NCBI RefSeq assembly: GCF_002754245.1
Contig: NZ_PEEX01000001.1
Coordinates: 4,630,001-4,694,000, forward strand
DNA: 64,000 nt
Origin: Chryseobacterium sp. 52
GTDB taxonomy: Bacteria > Bacteroidota > Bacteroidia > Flavobacteriales > Weeksellaceae
Reading direction: 5' to 3'
Below are positions 42,553 to 51,913 of this stretch, in pieces. The notes under the pieces were generated by a model. The model made no database searches. It was not told the DNA's origin and was given only the letters and a program-made list of their open reading frames with translations. A program made the translations under genes and the position numbers. Position 1 is the stretch's first letter; each line of letters begins with the position of its first letter.

Positions 42553-45372
42553 ATGAGAAAAATATATGTGTGTCTTATAAGCCTAGCAGGATTGCATTCT
42601 AATTTACAGGCACAGCACCAATTTCAGGGGATTAACTTTGGAGATACCTCCAATCCGGTTCCTTCCCTTACTTCCCTTGCGGACTTTTCAGATAACCCAC
42701 CTTCATTAGCGGTGGGAATTCCGGAAATTTCTGTTCCGTTACTCAGTCTTTCAGGATATGGAGGCTCAAATTTCGGCTTACAGCTGAGCTACAATCCAAC
42801 CGGGGTTTCTCCGGACGATGCAGCAGGCGAAGTTGGCGCAGGCTGGTCTATGTTCAAAGGCGGGGTGATCTCAAGAAAGATCAACGGGACTATGGTAGAT
42901 GAAGCATTTCAGAATGCGGCAAGCCCTCATTATCAAAAAAATGCCTTTGATGATGAATACTATTACAGCCTTCCGGGATTTTCAGGGAAATTTAAAATAG
43001 AAAGAGATGTGGAGCAGAATACGTTCCGCCTTGTTGATCTTTCTCCCCTGAACCATGTTAAAATAGCCTATATAAAACAAAATAATACCGCCACACTGGT
43101 GATTGATTCTTTTACAATCACCGATGATGAGGGCAGCATCTATTATTTTAATGATTATTCGTCAGCGGCTGTTTATGATGGTTTTTATGAGGATAACGGA
43201 CTTTGGGGGTTTGAGTACAAGTCCGCATTTTTTCTTACCCGTATTACGGGAGCCGATGGTGTGGAAACAGCAAATTTCACCTATCAGAAAAACACAAAGT
43301 ACGATACCGATAATACAATCCTTCTTTATAAAAGCTGTCAGCTTCAGAAAATAGGTACCGCATCCGGAAATATTGACATTGTGTATGATTATGACCAGGC
43401 ACTGGAGAAAACCATGAATGATCCTTACAGCATCAAAAAGGTGAGTCTGAATAACGCTTATGGCAAAGTATCAGAATATGCCTTTGAATACACCTACCCA
43501 TTTCCTGCAGATCCGGGGAATGCTGGCGATAAAAAAAGGCAACTGGACAGAATAAAGAAAATGGATGGACAGAATATCCTTGAAGAGACCGCATTTCTGT
43601 ATAATCCTCTCAACCTGGGAGCTTCGCTAGGCGGATCCTGCCAGGGAAGTGTACAGGTTAATCCCTCAGGTGTTCTCAATAAGATTATTTATCCTACCAA
43701 AGGCGTTACCCAGTATGTGTATGAAAGTTCAGAGACTTATGCCGATAAAAGCTCTGCAGCTTACCTGGAATCCCTAACCCTGGATTATGGAGACCCATGT
43801 ACACAGGAACAACAGGAATTCTTTAATTTTAACTTTGATACCCATCAGACGTTGACGTATTCTTTTACCATTTCCGGTGATCCTTCCACGAAAAAAGCAT
43901 TCTGGGTGGGGTATAATGAATTTTATACTTCTGTTGATCCCAATACCGGAGAACCTGTTCTGCTTCCTCCGGTGCCTGAAAATAAAAGAATCACCTATAC
44001 CCTGAAAAGAGGAACTGAGGTGCTGACCACCAACCAGAAAGGAGGTAATGAAAGATTTTACAATTATCCCGGACAGTATACCGTTACCGCCAAAGTGCCT
44101 TTACAGAACGGACAGGTTAATTTTGGACTTTCAGAGGTAGTGGCCAGGCCAGGCCCTTATAGAAATGCAAACTCAGGAGGCTCATATAGAATACGTTCCA
44201 TTAAAAGATACCTGGACAATACGGGCAGCACTCCGGAAAAAACGGTTTTATACACCTATGATGACTTTTCCATTCCCAATGCGTCAAGCGGCTCTATTTC
44301 TAAAGACAGCAGAATTCTGTTCAAAAATGTAAAAGTAACGGACGGTTCAGGAAACGGGTATACAAAATATTACTTCAAACTGGATAAAGACTATCCGGCA
44401 TACATTATTCCGAAAAACGGAAGTACAGCTCAATTCCAGCCTTATTACAACCTTTTAAGATCAGGGGTTCTGGAGAAAAAGGAAAACTATAGTGAGACTA
44501 ACCAACTCTTGAGTAAGGAGAATTATGAATACACATTTGCTACAGCAGATGATACGGATTACCTTACCGATGAAGGATTTTATTCCAAAACGGCATTTAT
44601 CAGCCAGTCAAAAAGCAGCTCGGTAACTTATCCTTCAGGCTCTGCCTCTTCTTTCCTGCAAACCGCAAGCGAAAACAATGTAAGGGCAGACAATTATAAG
44701 CCTTCTTCTTCAAAAAGTACGGCAACAGACGGAACCGTTACCGAAAGTTTTTATCAATACGCCCAGGACAAAAACAACACCAGGCTCCTGGCAGCGAATA
44801 TGACCGGAATACTATTGGAAACGGAAGTCAAAGAAGACGGGAAAACCATTGGAAAATCAGAAACCAGATTTGATCATTCGTCGAATCTTTATCCTACTTC
44901 TGTGATAGGGTATAACAGACAGACTCAAAGTCCTTTTACGGCTTCTACCCTTGATGGGTATGACAGCAAAGGAAACCTTGTACAGGTTACCGGGAAAAAT
45001 GCAGTTCCAACAACAACGATCTGGGGTTATAATCAGACCCTGCCAATTGCGGTGATTGCAGGAGCCTCTTATTCCCAGGTAGCCTCCCTTGCTTCCGTCA
45101 CGGCTGCTGTTACAGCATCTGATGCGGACCGTGATAATCCGGCTAATGAAGCGGCACTGTTACAGGCACTGGAGAATATGAGAAAAGATCCTGCCCTGAA
45201 AGACTATAGCGTAACGGCATCCACGTATGATCCTTTAATTGGAGTGACCCACTCTATATCCGCCAATGGAATCAGAACGATGAATGTTTACGATAAAGCA
45301 GGCCGACTGATTAAAGTAACCAATGCTGATGGAAAAACTTTACAGGAAAACCAATATAACTACAAACACTAA
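42553..45372 (+). CDS. SpvB/TcB-like Rhs shell protein
   Basis: This 939-residue protein has a signal peptide (~1-20, ending HSNLQAQ). The N-terminal part (SLAVGIPEISVPLLSLSGYG; LQLSYNPTGVSPDDAAGEVG; GWSMFKGGVISRK) resembles the SpvB/TcdB start of insecticidal-toxin B subunits and other Bacteroidota Rhs partners. It also has YD-repeat-like strands, ending with NGIRTMNVYDKAGRLIKV. It has no core or toxin of its own. The next gene, 2 bp downstream, continues the Rhs repeat. Together they may form the hollow shell that holds the toxin. Confidence 0.8.
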   Translation: MRKIYVCLISLAGLHSNLQAQHQFQGINFGDTSNPVPSLTSLADFSDNPPSLAVGIPEISVPLLSLSGYGGSNFGLQLSYNPTGVSPDDAAGEVGAGWSMFKGGVISRKINGTMVDEAFQNAASPHYQKNAFDDEYYYSLPGFSGKFKIERDVEQNTFRLVDLSPLNHVKIAYIKQNNTATLVIDSFTITDDEGSIYYFNDYSSAAVYDGFYEDNGLWGFEYKSAFFLTRITGADGVETANFTYQKNTKYDTDNTILLYKSCQLQKIGTASGNIDIVYDYDQALEKTMNDPYSIKKVSLNNAYGKVSEYAFEYTYPFPADPGNAGDKKRQLDRIKKMDGQNILEETAFLYNPLNLGASLGGSCQGSVQVNPSGVLNKIIYPTKGVTQYVYESSETYADKSSAAYLESLTLDYGDPCTQEQQEFFNFNFDTHQTLTYSFTISGDPSTKKAFWVGYNEFYTSVDPNTGEPVLLPPVPENKRITYTLKRGTEVLTTNQKGGNERFYNYPGQYTVTAKVPLQNGQVNFGLSEVVARPGPYRNANSGGSYRIRSIKRYLDNTGSTPEKTVLYTYDDFSIPNASSGSISKDSRILFKNVKVTDGSGNGYTKYYFKLDKDYPAYIIPKNGSTAQFQPYYNLLRSGVLEKKENYSETNQLLSKENYEYTFATADDTDYLTDEGFYSKTAFISQSKSSSVTYPSGSASSFLQTASENNVRADNYKPSSSKSTATDGTVTESFYQYAQDKNNTRLLAANMTGILLETEVKEDGKTIGKSETRFDHSSNLYPTSVIGYNRQTQSPFTASTLDGYDSKGNLVQVTGKNAVPTTTIWGYNQTLPIAVIAGASYSQVASLASVTAAVTASDADRDNPANEAALLQALENMRKDPALKDYSVTASTYDPLIGVTHSISANGIRTMNVYDKAGRLIKVTNADGKTLQENQYNYKH

Positions 45373-45374
45373 TC

Positions 45375-48300
45375 ATGATGAAAAAAAACAGAATAACAAC
45401 ACATTGGGTTTCAGCATTGAAAAAGAGGCAAAAGAGCCCCTGTTTTTCAGTCTTCGCTCTTCTCTTTTCATTCACTACCGTTTTTGCACAGACGAATCTC
45501 AGTACCGCAGAGAACTATGTCTATACCAAAAGCTGTATGGATGGGGACTGTATTAAGAAATCAGAAACCGTTCAGTATTTTGACGGATTGGGAAGACCCA
45601 TTCAAACGGTTGCTATCAAAGCCACCCCATTGGGAAGAGATGTGGTCATCCCTGTAGAATATGATGCAAAAGGGAGACAGGCGAAAAGCTACCTTCCCGT
45701 TCCTCAGGCTGCTACTGCGAATGGAGCCATCTATACCAATCCTTTGGGAAATGCTTCCTCCGCAGGGTACGGAAATGAAAAGATCTATGCTGAAAAACGC
45801 TATGACGATGCCTTCACGGGCAGAGTAAGTCAGGTGGTTCCTGCCGGAACTGCCTGGTCACAAAAACCGGCTCAGATGGCTTATGCAACCAATACAGAGG
45901 GTGAAGTAAAAAAATATAAGATAAACACCCATTGGACAGAAGGGAGAACTGATTCAGAGATTTCCCTGTTGGCTTCTTATCCTGCGAACCAGCTGATGAA
46001 AACTTCTGTAACGGATCCGGACGGAAATACTTCCACGGAATTCAAAAATGGTAAAGGACAGACGATACTGGTAAGAAAAAATGACGGTACCCAGAATGTG
46101 GATACTTATTACCTCCACAATGAATATGGTCAGTTGGTATATGTTATTCCACCATTGGCTCTGGGAGGTTCAGCGCCTGATCAGACGATGCTGGACAAGC
46201 TGTGTTACCAGTACCGCTATGACGGGCTGGGCAGACTGGTAGAGAAAAAGGTCCCGGGAAAAGGCTGGGAATGGATGATCTACGATAAGCAGGACCGCCT
46301 TGTGGGAGCTCAGGATGCTGTTATGAGAACCAAAAGCCAGTGGATGTATACCAAATACGACAGGTTCGGAAGAGTGACTTTTACAGGAATTAACTCAGGA
46401 GGAGACAGAATGTCTGAGCAGGCGAATGCTGATGCTTATGGAAGTAATAACGCAAGCAGAACTTCAGGTGTCTTCTTTAACCGTGAGGGTATGGATGTCT
46501 ATTATGATCCCAATGGAACCTATCCGGGTGTAGCGTGGGTAAAGCTTCTCTCGGTTAATTATTACGATACCTATCCTGCCTACAGCTTCAATCCGGCATT
46601 TCCTTCTGCAGTATTGGGAGAATCTGTTATCAGCGATACACAGAATGCTTCCGTTAATACCCAGGCTATGCCTACCCTAAGCCTTGTGAAAAATATTGAG
46701 GATGACAACTGGACCAAAACGTATGCCTACTATGATAAAAAAGGAAGATCAATAGGTTCCTATACCATTAATCATTTGGGTGGATATACCAGAACGGAGA
46801 CTGAACTGGATTTTGCAGGCGCAGCCCAACAGACGAAAGTATACCACAAAAGGCTCAACACAGATACCGAAAAGGTGATCTCTCAGAGCTTTGATTATGA
46901 CAGCCAGAACCGAATGATAAAACACCGTCACCAGGTAGGCAGCGGACCTGTAGAAGTGCTTACGGAAAACACCTATAATGAGCTCTCACAGCTTTCTAAT
47001 AAAAAAGTGGGTGGTGGCCTGGAAAGCATAGATTATCAGTATGACATCCGTGGGGCACTGACCAAAATCAATGACCCTGCTGCTTTAGGAACAAAGCTTT
47101 TTGGGTATGCAATGAAATACCAGAATCCGGAATATGCAAACGTAGCTCCGGGGAAAAGCAATGGGAATATTTCAGAAATAGACTGGAAGTCTGCTTCAGA
47201 TGGGATCCTTAAAAGATATTCTTATGTATACGACCCGCTGAACAGGCTGAAAGATGCTATCTATGCAGAGCCCGGTGCAACGGCGCCCCACAACAATAAT
47301 TACAATGAGCATGCGACCTATGATCTGCACGGCAATATCAAAACCTTGCGGAGAAATGCTTTCCCGGTAACAGGAAATACGGCTACCATGGTAGATGACC
47401 TGGTGTATCAGTACACCGGAAACCGCCTGGATAAGGTCATTGAAAATGCCATGAACGATACGGGATACGAAGGGGGAAACAATGGGATTGATTATGATGA
47501 CAATGGCAATATGATCACGATGAAAGATAAAGGGATGCAGAGCATTGGCTATAATTTCCTAAGCCAGCCTGATCAATATGCCATTACACAGGCCACTGTT
47601 TTAGGAACCAACTCCTACAGTCTTAATTATCTGTACCGCGCCGACGGAACAAAGCTTAGAAAAACCTATTTCAAGCCATCAAGCGGAAGAGGGTCTTCAG
47701 ATACCACCCGTATGACCGATTATTTAGACGGTTTCCAGTATTCTTATTTTGAAGGTGGTGGCCCATGTCTGACCTGTAGAACGGAGACGGCCTTTGAAAT
47801 GCAGGCTTATAAAAACATCAGTGAGCTTCCCGGAATTGGCGGCCCACCGGAGTGGAAGCTTGATTTTGTACCTACCGCAGAAGGGTTTTACAGTTTCACC
47901 GAAAACCGGTATATTTACCAGTATAAAGACCATTTAGGAAATACAAGGGTAAGTTTCGCCAGAAACAGCGCAGGTGCTCCTGAAATTTTAGACACAAGCA
48001 ACTACTATCCTTTTGGATTAAACCATACAGGAGGAAACGGACTGAACAGCTCTGGCTTCGGAAGCTGGCAAAGCTATAAATACAACGGAAAAGAGCTTCA
48101 GGAAACCGGAATGTATGACTTTGGAGCCAGAATGTACATGGCTGATCTGGGGAGATGGGGCGTAATAGATCCATTGGCAGAGCAAATGAGAAGGTATTCT
48201 CCTTATAATTTTGCATTTAACAATCCTATTAGCTTTATAGATCCGGATGGGATGGCTCCAAGACAATTTGCAATGGCCGGAGATTCCCGGCCTGATGCAT

Positions 48301-49175
48301 ATTCAGGAGATAATAACCCAAACTGGTTAGGTTTGGGAAATAGCGGAGGTAGTTATGGACAGTTAGAAACATCTATTGGTGGTGGAGGTAATGTTTATCA
48401 AACTGATGAGGGAACTGTGTATACAGGAAGTGCTGCTAAAGATGCTTTTTCAGCTTTAATGTCTGGTAATACAAAACCTCCAAGATCTAGTTTTTGGAAA
48501 CGGGCTGGTAATTTCATAAGGGGTTTTTTTGGAGGTAACAAAGGCGCTGGAATTACAAGTATTGCAGCTGGGGCAACAATTTCCAGAACTGGTATACAAA
48601 TTGGAGAGATTGCGTTTGAAGGTTATGAATTGTCAACAGTAGGAAGTGTACTCAGAGGATTTGCCTCTACAGGAACTATGACTTTAGGAGCTATTTTATA
48701 CCCTACAATGATCAAAGAACCGGAATTTAACTGGACAAGAGATTTGCCATTGGATGTACCTGTAACTACCACTGGCGAACCACAAGATCCAAATTTATAT
48801 TTATATAGAATTATGAAGAATGTGAATGGCATGCCTATGGTTGGAGATGGTTTAGATAAACTAGGCTTACGAGATAGAGATATTAATAATGTTCCTAGCT
48901 CTACCATGATAACACCTCTTTTCCCAAATGGTTTATCCGTTACCGTAGGCTATGGTAGTATTATACCACCTAATGTGCCTGATTTTACTAACGGAAAAGG
49001 AACACTTTTTAAAATATCCGCAAGCTCTTTAATATCTTATGGCTTGGTAGGATTACCTGTTCCAAATCCTAAAATTCCAAATTATGGACAAATACGCCCT
49101 GCAGTTCCTATGAATGTGGGAACATTTAGAGCATTAATTTACAGTACTAGCCCAGCTTGGCAACCTATAAAATAA
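45375..49175 (+). CDS. Full-length Rhs protein with C-terminal toxin
   Basis: This 1266-residue protein has an N-terminal signal (~1-39, ending FTTVFAQ) and a DUF6443 domain (~45-180, SETVQYFDGLGRPIQTVAIK). YD repeats span ~200-840 and the Rhs core ~850-958 ([48 protein letters not shown]) ends in FIDPDGMAP, the DPxG self-cleavage signature. The tail (~960-1266) is the toxin module: Gly-rich and hydrophobic first, then an enzyme-like domain (LYLYRIMKNVNG ... GQIRPAVPMNVGTFRALIYS). The last part recalls Tse2-type ADP-ribosyltransferase-like toxins; this is tentative. The two genes after it are the probable immunities. Confidence 0.88.
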   Translation: MMKKNRITTHWVSALKKRQKSPCFSVFALLFSFTTVFAQTNLSTAENYVYTKSCMDGDCIKKSETVQYFDGLGRPIQTVAIKATPLGRDVVIPVEYDAKGRQAKSYLPVPQAATANGAIYTNPLGNASSAGYGNEKIYAEKRYDDAFTGRVSQVVPAGTAWSQKPAQMAYATNTEGEVKKYKINTHWTEGRTDSEISLLASYPANQLMKTSVTDPDGNTSTEFKNGKGQTILVRKNDGTQNVDTYYLHNEYGQLVYVIPPLALGGSAPDQTMLDKLCYQYRYDGLGRLVEKKVPGKGWEWMIYDKQDRLVGAQDAVMRTKSQWMYTKYDRFGRVTFTGINSGGDRMSEQANADAYGSNNASRTSGVFFNREGMDVYYDPNGTYPGVAWVKLLSVNYYDTYPAYSFNPAFPSAVLGESVISDTQNASVNTQAMPTLSLVKNIEDDNWTKTYAYYDKKGRSIGSYTINHLGGYTRTETELDFAGAAQQTKVYHKRLNTDTEKVISQSFDYDSQNRMIKHRHQVGSGPVEVLTENTYNELSQLSNKKVGGGLESIDYQYDIRGALTKINDPAALGTKLFGYAMKYQNPEYANVAPGKSNGNISEIDWKSASDGILKRYSYVYDPLNRLKDAIYAEPGATAPHNNNYNEHATYDLHGNIKTLRRNAFPVTGNTATMVDDLVYQYTGNRLDKVIENAMNDTGYEGGNNGIDYDDNGNMITMKDKGMQSIGYNFLSQPDQYAITQATVLGTNSYSLNYLYRADGTKLRKTYFKPSSGRGSSDTTRMTDYLDGFQYSYFEGGGPCLTCRTETAFEMQAYKNISELPGIGGPPEWKLDFVPTAEGFYSFTENRYIYQYKDHLGNTRVSFARNSAGAPEILDTSNYYPFGLNHTGGNGLNSSGFGSWQSYKYNGKELQETGMYDFGARMYMADLGRWGVIDPLAEQMRRYSPYNFAFNNPISFIDPDGMAPRQFAMAGDSRPDAYSGDNNPNWLGLGNSGGSYGQLETSIGGGGNVYQTDEGTVYTGSAAKDAFSALMSGNTKPPRSSFWKRAGNFIRGFFGGNKGAGITSIAAGATISRTGIQIGEIAFEGYELSTVGSVLRGFASTGTMTLGAILYPTMIKEPEFNWTRDLPLDVPVTTTGEPQDPNLYLYRIMKNVNGMPMVGDGLDKLGLRDRDINNVPSSTMITPLFPNGLSVTVGYGSIIPPNVPDFTNGKGTLFKISASSLISYGLVGLPVPNPKIPNYGQIRPAVPMNVGTFRALIYSTSPAWQPIK

Positions 49176-49181
49176 TTAGAT

Positions 49182-49547
49182 ATGGAAGAAAAAGATGTTA
49201 TTATAAGAAAAATTTTAGAAAAATTGTATATTGAATTTAATCCGGAAAATTTATATCAGTTGACTCTGAAACAATACGGAGATTTCTTGATTTCAATATT
49301 TGAATACATAAATCTGTACAAAGACAAATACCATTTGAGTGAAAAAGATTTTATGGAATTTAAGAAGGTTATTCATCATAAATATGATTATGATCAATAC
49401 GAAGATAATTGTTGGCAAAGAGTAGCATTTTTTATGGATGAATTAATATTCTGTTTTTCTACACCTGCTCCATATTTTTTTGATTCTAACTTTGAAGATT
49501 TTAAAAATAAAATAAAAAAAGATATGAGAAAAGGTAATGGTTTGTAA
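49182..49547 (+). CDS. Probable immunity protein A to the full-length Rhs toxin
   Basis: This 121-residue acidic protein lies 6 bp after the toxin stop, where Rhs immunity genes lie. It has no signal peptide and so acts in the cytosol, which fits a cytosolic enzyme toxin. Core sequence: LTLKQYGDFLISIFEYINLY and FFMDELIFCFSTPAPYFFDS. It is a paralogue of the next gene. No named family is recognised. Confidence 0.72.
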   Translation: MEEKDVIIRKILEKLYIEFNPENLYQLTLKQYGDFLISIFEYINLYKDKYHLSEKDFMEFKKVIHHKYDYDQYEDNCWQRVAFFMDELIFCFSTPAPYFFDSNFEDFKNKIKKDMRKGNGL

Positions 49548-49565
49548 AAATGTTCAAGATATTCT

Positions 49566-49925
49566 ATGGAAGAAAGAGACTTAATTATAAAACAAATTAA
49601 AGAAAGATTAGAAATTGAATTAAATCCGGAAAAAATTTCCAAGATGACCTTGGATGAATATAGACATTTTATTATTTCAATGTTTGAATATATAAATCTA
49701 TATAAGGATAAATATCTTCTAACACATTTAGACTTTAGGGAATTTGCAAATGATTTTGTTAAAAATTATGATGATTATGAAGATAATTGTGGTGAAAGAA
49801 TAAGATTTTTTATGGATGAATTAGCGATTTCATATACTTATCACCCTCCTTTTTTTTGGGATTCTAACTTTGAGGATTTCAAATATAAAATGAAAAGAGA
49901 TGTCTCGAGAGGGAATGGTCTGTAA
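49566..49925 (+). CDS. Probable immunity protein B, paralogue of A
   Basis: This 119-residue protein shares about half its residues with immunity A, including FEYINLYKDKY, YEDNC, RFFMDELA and FWDSNFEDFK, and the same end RGNGL. The tandem copy may raise dose or protect against a variant toxin. It precedes a terminator at 50034-50065. Confidence 0.7.
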   Translation: MEERDLIIKQIKERLEIELNPEKISKMTLDEYRHFIISMFEYINLYKDKYLLTHLDFREFANDFVKNYDDYEDNCGERIRFFMDELAISYTYHPPFFWDSNFEDFKYKMKRDVSRGNGL

Positions 49926-49961
49926 AAGGGGCAATGTTTCAAAAATGTTGGTTTCCTTTAT

Positions 49962-50010
49962 TGGAATTGCTATCTTTTTTGAGACAAAAAGTTTATACTT
50001 TTTTATCCTC
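49962..50010 (+). repeat. 3' spacer sequence shared with cassette 5
   Basis: This run, beginning tggaattgctatc, resembles 58116-58165 at about three quarters of positions. Both lie shortly before a terminator hairpin of the same type, so the shared cassette end extends beyond the hairpin. Confidence 0.5.
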
Positions 50011-50033
50011 CTATTTTAGATAATCTTGAAAAT

Positions 50034-50065
50034 AATTAGAGTATTGAAAGTTCAATACTCTAATT
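50034..50065 (+). terminator. Cassette terminator type A, copy 1
   Basis: The stem aattagagtattgaa / ttcaatactctaatt (15 bp, loop ag) is followed by T-rich sequence. It recurs with small changes at 54859-54888 and 58188-58217. Confidence 0.85.
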
Positions 50066-50240
50066 TTATAAAATAAGTTTCACTTGGAACAGCGCAGAAG
50101 TTCTTGAAGAGAACAATTACTATCCATTCGGTTTAAAGCATGAAGGCTATAATGCCTTACTGGGAAATCCGGCTTACAGCTATGGATATAACGGCAAAGA
50201 GCTACAGAAAGAAACTGGCTGGAACGACTTCGGGGCAAGG

Positions 50241-51224
50241 ATGTATATGGCTGACATTGGCAGATGGGGCGTAATAGATCCATTGGCAGAGCAAATGAGA
50301 AGATATTCTCCTTATAACTTTGCTTTTAATAATCCTATAAGTTTCATAGATCCGGATGGGATGGCTCCTAAGATGCACCAGTTCAGTATGCCTGGTGATT
50401 CCCGGCCTGATGCATATTCAGGAGGTAATAACCCAAACTGGTTAGGTTTGGGAAATACAGGAGGAATTGAAACAGGAGGATATGGCGGAGGAAACAGCTA
50501 TTCTGTTTTATCATCATTAGGTAATTCAAACGACTATTTGCTGGATGAACTTATTGCAGGATGGGCAGCAAGAGGCATAGGTGCACAAATCTCAAAAAAT
50601 GGCTATTTATCATATTGGACAGGAGGAGCGGCAGAATATGGAAGTACTTCTCAAGAAATGGTTGCACATATGATAGATCTTTCTAAATCTTATAATAATG
50701 ATATAGATTGGCATAAAACTTCTCAAGGTTTTAGATCGTGGTCTGGAAACGCCTATGCAGTTAATGAGTTTATCCTGCAACCAGCAGCGGACAGAGCAGC
50801 ATTATATGGAGCGGGCAAAGCGTTTTCAACTACTAATTTAGTTTTTGAAAAAACAATTCTTGGTCAAAAGATATATCAGCCATTGTTAGAAATAAGCGCG
50901 ACAAAAGCACAAAGATTTGCCGCAGGAACTAAAATTGCAGGAAGAGTCTTGGGTGGAGTCGGAATAGGTTTAGCGGGATATGATATGATTGAAAATGGAG
51001 CTAATACATCAAATTCTTTAGACCTTGTAATGTCCGTGCTTGCAGTTTCACCAACAGGGTGGGGACAAGCTATAGCGGGAACTTATTTTCTGGCTAATTT
51101 TGCTACTCAATTAGTTACAGGTAAAGATATAGGGCAACACATTGATGGAGCCGTAAATAAATACTATAACAACGGGATTAGAGCTGAAGAACAAAGAAAA
51201 TATAATGAGGCCATGGGCTACTAA
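50241..51224 (+). CDS. Orphan Rhs toxin cassette 1 (5'-truncated)
   Basis: The reading frame runs back from the first ATG (50241) to about 50077 through Rhs core sequence ([38 protein letters not shown]) before a TAA at ~50061, so the core is cut at its 5' side and has no signal. The ORF (327 residues) has the core end [12 protein letters not shown] ... FIDPDGMAP, a spacer shared with cassettes 2-4 ([19 protein letters not shown]) and a unique tail with hydrophobic Gly/Ala helices ending [19 protein letters not shown]. It is probably a membrane-acting toxin, silent until joined to a complete Rhs gene. The immunity gene starts 11 bp downstream. Confidence 0.78.
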   Translation: MYMADIGRWGVIDPLAEQMRRYSPYNFAFNNPISFIDPDGMAPKMHQFSMPGDSRPDAYSGGNNPNWLGLGNTGGIETGGYGGGNSYSVLSSLGNSNDYLLDELIAGWAARGIGAQISKNGYLSYWTGGAAEYGSTSQEMVAHMIDLSKSYNNDIDWHKTSQGFRSWSGNAYAVNEFILQPAADRAALYGAGKAFSTTNLVFEKTILGQKIYQPLLEISATKAQRFAAGTKIAGRVLGGVGIGLAGYDMIENGANTSNSLDLVMSVLAVSPTGWGQAIAGTYFLANFATQLVTGKDIGQHIDGAVNKYYNNGIRAEEQRKYNEAMGY

Positions 51225-51235
51225 AAATTTTATAT

Positions 51236-51625
51236 ATGATAATAATTGATTACTTATATTACCAAATAACCAACTTTTACCATCATTTTGAAAAAGATGG
51301 TACACATAAAGCTTCTGGATTTATTGGCGTTTTTGCATTGCTTTTTTGCAATTTAATAATGACATTAGCAATATTGGATCGTTTTTTCAATAAAAATGCC
51401 ATGCCAGCCAATAAATATATTCTATTAATATATGCTCTTCCAATTCTCTTATTTATAGGATTTAGATATTGGAAATTTACTTCCTATGAAGAAGTCCAAG
51501 AGAAAGTAAAAAAATTTAGTAAGAAAAAAAAGATTATTTCTGATATTTTATTAATTATCTATATTTTCATTTCTTTTCCTGTATTTTTAGTTTTTTGTAT
51601 TTACTTAGGATCATTAAAGAATTGA
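51236..51625 (+). CDS. Cassette 1 immunity protein (membrane)
   Basis: This 129-residue protein has about four hydrophobic helices (GFIGVFALLFCNLIMTLAIL; KYILLIYALPILLFIGF; IISDILLIIYIFISFPVFLV) and begins MIIIDYLYYQITNFYHHF. It is related to the cassette 2 immunity (shared [16 protein letters not shown] segment). A membrane immunity agrees with a membrane-acting partner toxin. Confidence 0.72.
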   Translation: MIIIDYLYYQITNFYHHFEKDGTHKASGFIGVFALLFCNLIMTLAILDRFFNKNAMPANKYILLIYALPILLFIGFRYWKFTSYEEVQEKVKKFSKKKKIISDILLIIYIFISFPVFLVFCIYLGSLKN

Positions 51626-51708
51626 GATAACGCTCCAAAATTAGCGATTCAATTATTTCAACAATTAACATCTTGAATATCAGAGAAAATACAACATTAC
51701 AATTTAAC

Positions 51709-51736
51709 AGCAAGAGCAGGATAACCTGCTCTTGCT
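51709..51736 (+). terminator. Cassette 1 terminator
   Basis: Perfect 12-bp stem (51709-51720 with 51725-51736), loop ataa, then T-rich sequence. The sequence differs from type A. Confidence 0.8.
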
Positions 51737-51762
51737 TATTTACTCCCAAAGCCAAAATGAGG

Positions 51763-51913
51763 CAGCACAGAAGCTCTTGAAGAAAACAATTATTATCCAT
51801 TTGGTTTAAAGAATTAAGGCTATAATGCCTTATCAGAAAATCCTCCTTACAGCTATGGATATAACGGCAAAGAGCTACAGAAAGAAACTGGCTGGAACGA
51901 CTTCGGGGCAAGG
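51763..51913 (+). pseudogene. Decayed Rhs core piece of cassette 2
   Basis: This core remnant reads STEALEENNYYPFGLK-N-stop-GYNAL; the in-frame TAA at 51815-51817 replaces the Glu in KHEGYN of cassette 1. It leads in frame into the ATG at 51914. Confidence 0.75.
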
